Assembly (NCBI RefSeq): GCF_014229965.1
Contig: NZ_JABGBW010000001.1
Location: 325,769 to 389,768, forward strand
Direction of reading: 5' to 3'
Source: Peptostreptococcus canis
GTDB lineage: Bacteria > Bacillota > Clostridia > Peptostreptococcales > Peptostreptococcaceae
Length of the DNA stretch: 64,000 nt
The notes under the pieces are model-generated. The model worked only from the letters and a program-made list of their open reading frames with translations, had not been told where the DNA came from and did no database searches. This document shows positions 63,818 to 64,000 of this stretch, piece after piece (position 1 is the stretch's first letter; every line of letters begins with the position of its first letter). Position numbers and translations under genes: made by a program.

Positions 63818-64000
63818 ATGAGATTAGACAAAATGTTAGGAAATCTTGGATATGGAACCAGATCAGAAATTAAAAAATTCTGTAGGCAAGGTATGGTAAT
63901 TGTTAATGGAGAAGAAGCAAAAAAGTCTGATATCCATGTAAATCCTGAATTAGACGAAGTTTTATTCAATGGCAAAAAAGTTAATTACAGAGAATTTATA
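63818..64000 (+). CDS. RsuA-type 16S rRNA pseudouridine synthase (5' part only)
   Basis: The first 61 codons of an RsuA/RluB-family pseudouridine synthase. The S4-like RNA-binding domain is clear (MRLDKMLGNLGYGTRSEIKK, GMVIVNGEEAKKSD). The catalytic Asp domain lies beyond the window. Begins 8 bases after the hslO stop with TAGGTG as ribosome site, so it is in the same operon. Confidence 0.85.
   Translation, partial: MRLDKMLGNLGYGTRSEIKKFCRQGMVIVNGEEAKKSDIHVNPELDEVLFNGKKVNYREFI

Noticed and set aside
1-64000. tRNA or rRNA genes
   Set aside because: No T-loop GGTTCGAAT-type motif with supporting arms or rRNA-like GC-rich stretch was noticed on reading; a covariance-model scan would be needed to exclude them fully.

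Overview
The window is a very AT-rich, low-GC Gram-positive (Bacillota) chromosome segment, most likely from an anaerobic Clostridia- or Tissierellia-type organism. The reasons are strong AGGAGG-type ribosome binding sites, a T-box valS leader, a lysine riboswitch, a group-B-like [FeFe] hydrogenase, an iron-sulfur L-serine dehydratase, a DUF4364 regulator, an ECF-type S component and three exported cell-wall-binding type 2 (CWB2) proteins. The species cannot be named from the sequence alone.

Layout. 0-7 kb: the 5' part of an [FeFe] hydrogenase (minus strand), a ferritin-like diiron protein, T-box-controlled valS and an autoregulated TipA-type MerR regulator. 7-13.4 kb: a frameshifted CWB2 gene, an aminotransferase plus ECF S-component operon divergent from a DUF1989 gene, peptidase pepD and a GntR/FCD regulator. 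13.4-19.6 kb: folC, then a loose accessory stretch (unknown 205-aa protein, 31-aa mini-ORF, GNAT, LCM-type methyltransferase, SUMF1-like protein, DUF4180 remnant, DUF4364), in which two genes share related promoter regions. 20-34.6 kb: housekeeping (D,D-carboxypeptidase, two tandem HflX GTPases, rpsD, degenerate Nudix-like protein, YigZ, nadE, SEC-C protein, FAD oxidoreductase, pgi, HtrA). Just before rpsD is a small Cys-rich gene preceded by nine copies of an 8-bp tandem repeat.

34.6-36.8 kb is a gene graveyard: an ABC exporter fragment ending at a perfect inverted repeat, a fic gene with an in-frame amber codon, and an OppF-type ATPase lacking its N-terminus. 37-43 kb: a second CWB2 protein, a HepI/Gx-type membrane protein, pepF, a small membrane protein, a UPF0597 protein and an ICMT-like membrane methyltransferase.

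43.3-52.1 kb is the best-defined pathway: a lysine riboswitch, two duplicated terminators, then lysC-asd-dapA-dapB-dapH-dapL-alr-lysA. This is a complete acetylase-route diaminopimelate/lysine operon with the same order as the staphylococcal dap operon, including an alanine-racemase-like gene between the deacetylase and lysA. It is followed by a sigma-70-family factor, an IS200/IS605 remnant, hpt, and an ArsR regulator with a 30-bp palindromic operator driving a four-domain sulfur-handling fusion (CoA-disulfide reductase, rhodanese, TusA, DsrE-like). The end holds a third CWB2 protein with a coiled-coil tail, a DapA-like protein that has lost its Schiff-base lysine, a single-chain serine dehydratase, a methyltransferase, Hsp33 and the start of an RsuA-type pseudouridine synthase.

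I did not find a clear multi-gene novel defence or mobile system. The more unusual signals are the octanucleotide repeat, the duplicated terminators after the lysine riboswitch, the lysine-less DapA paralogue, the divergent second HflX, the degenerate Nudix protein, the poly-A frameshift in a surface protein, and the decayed region at 34.6-36.8 kb.
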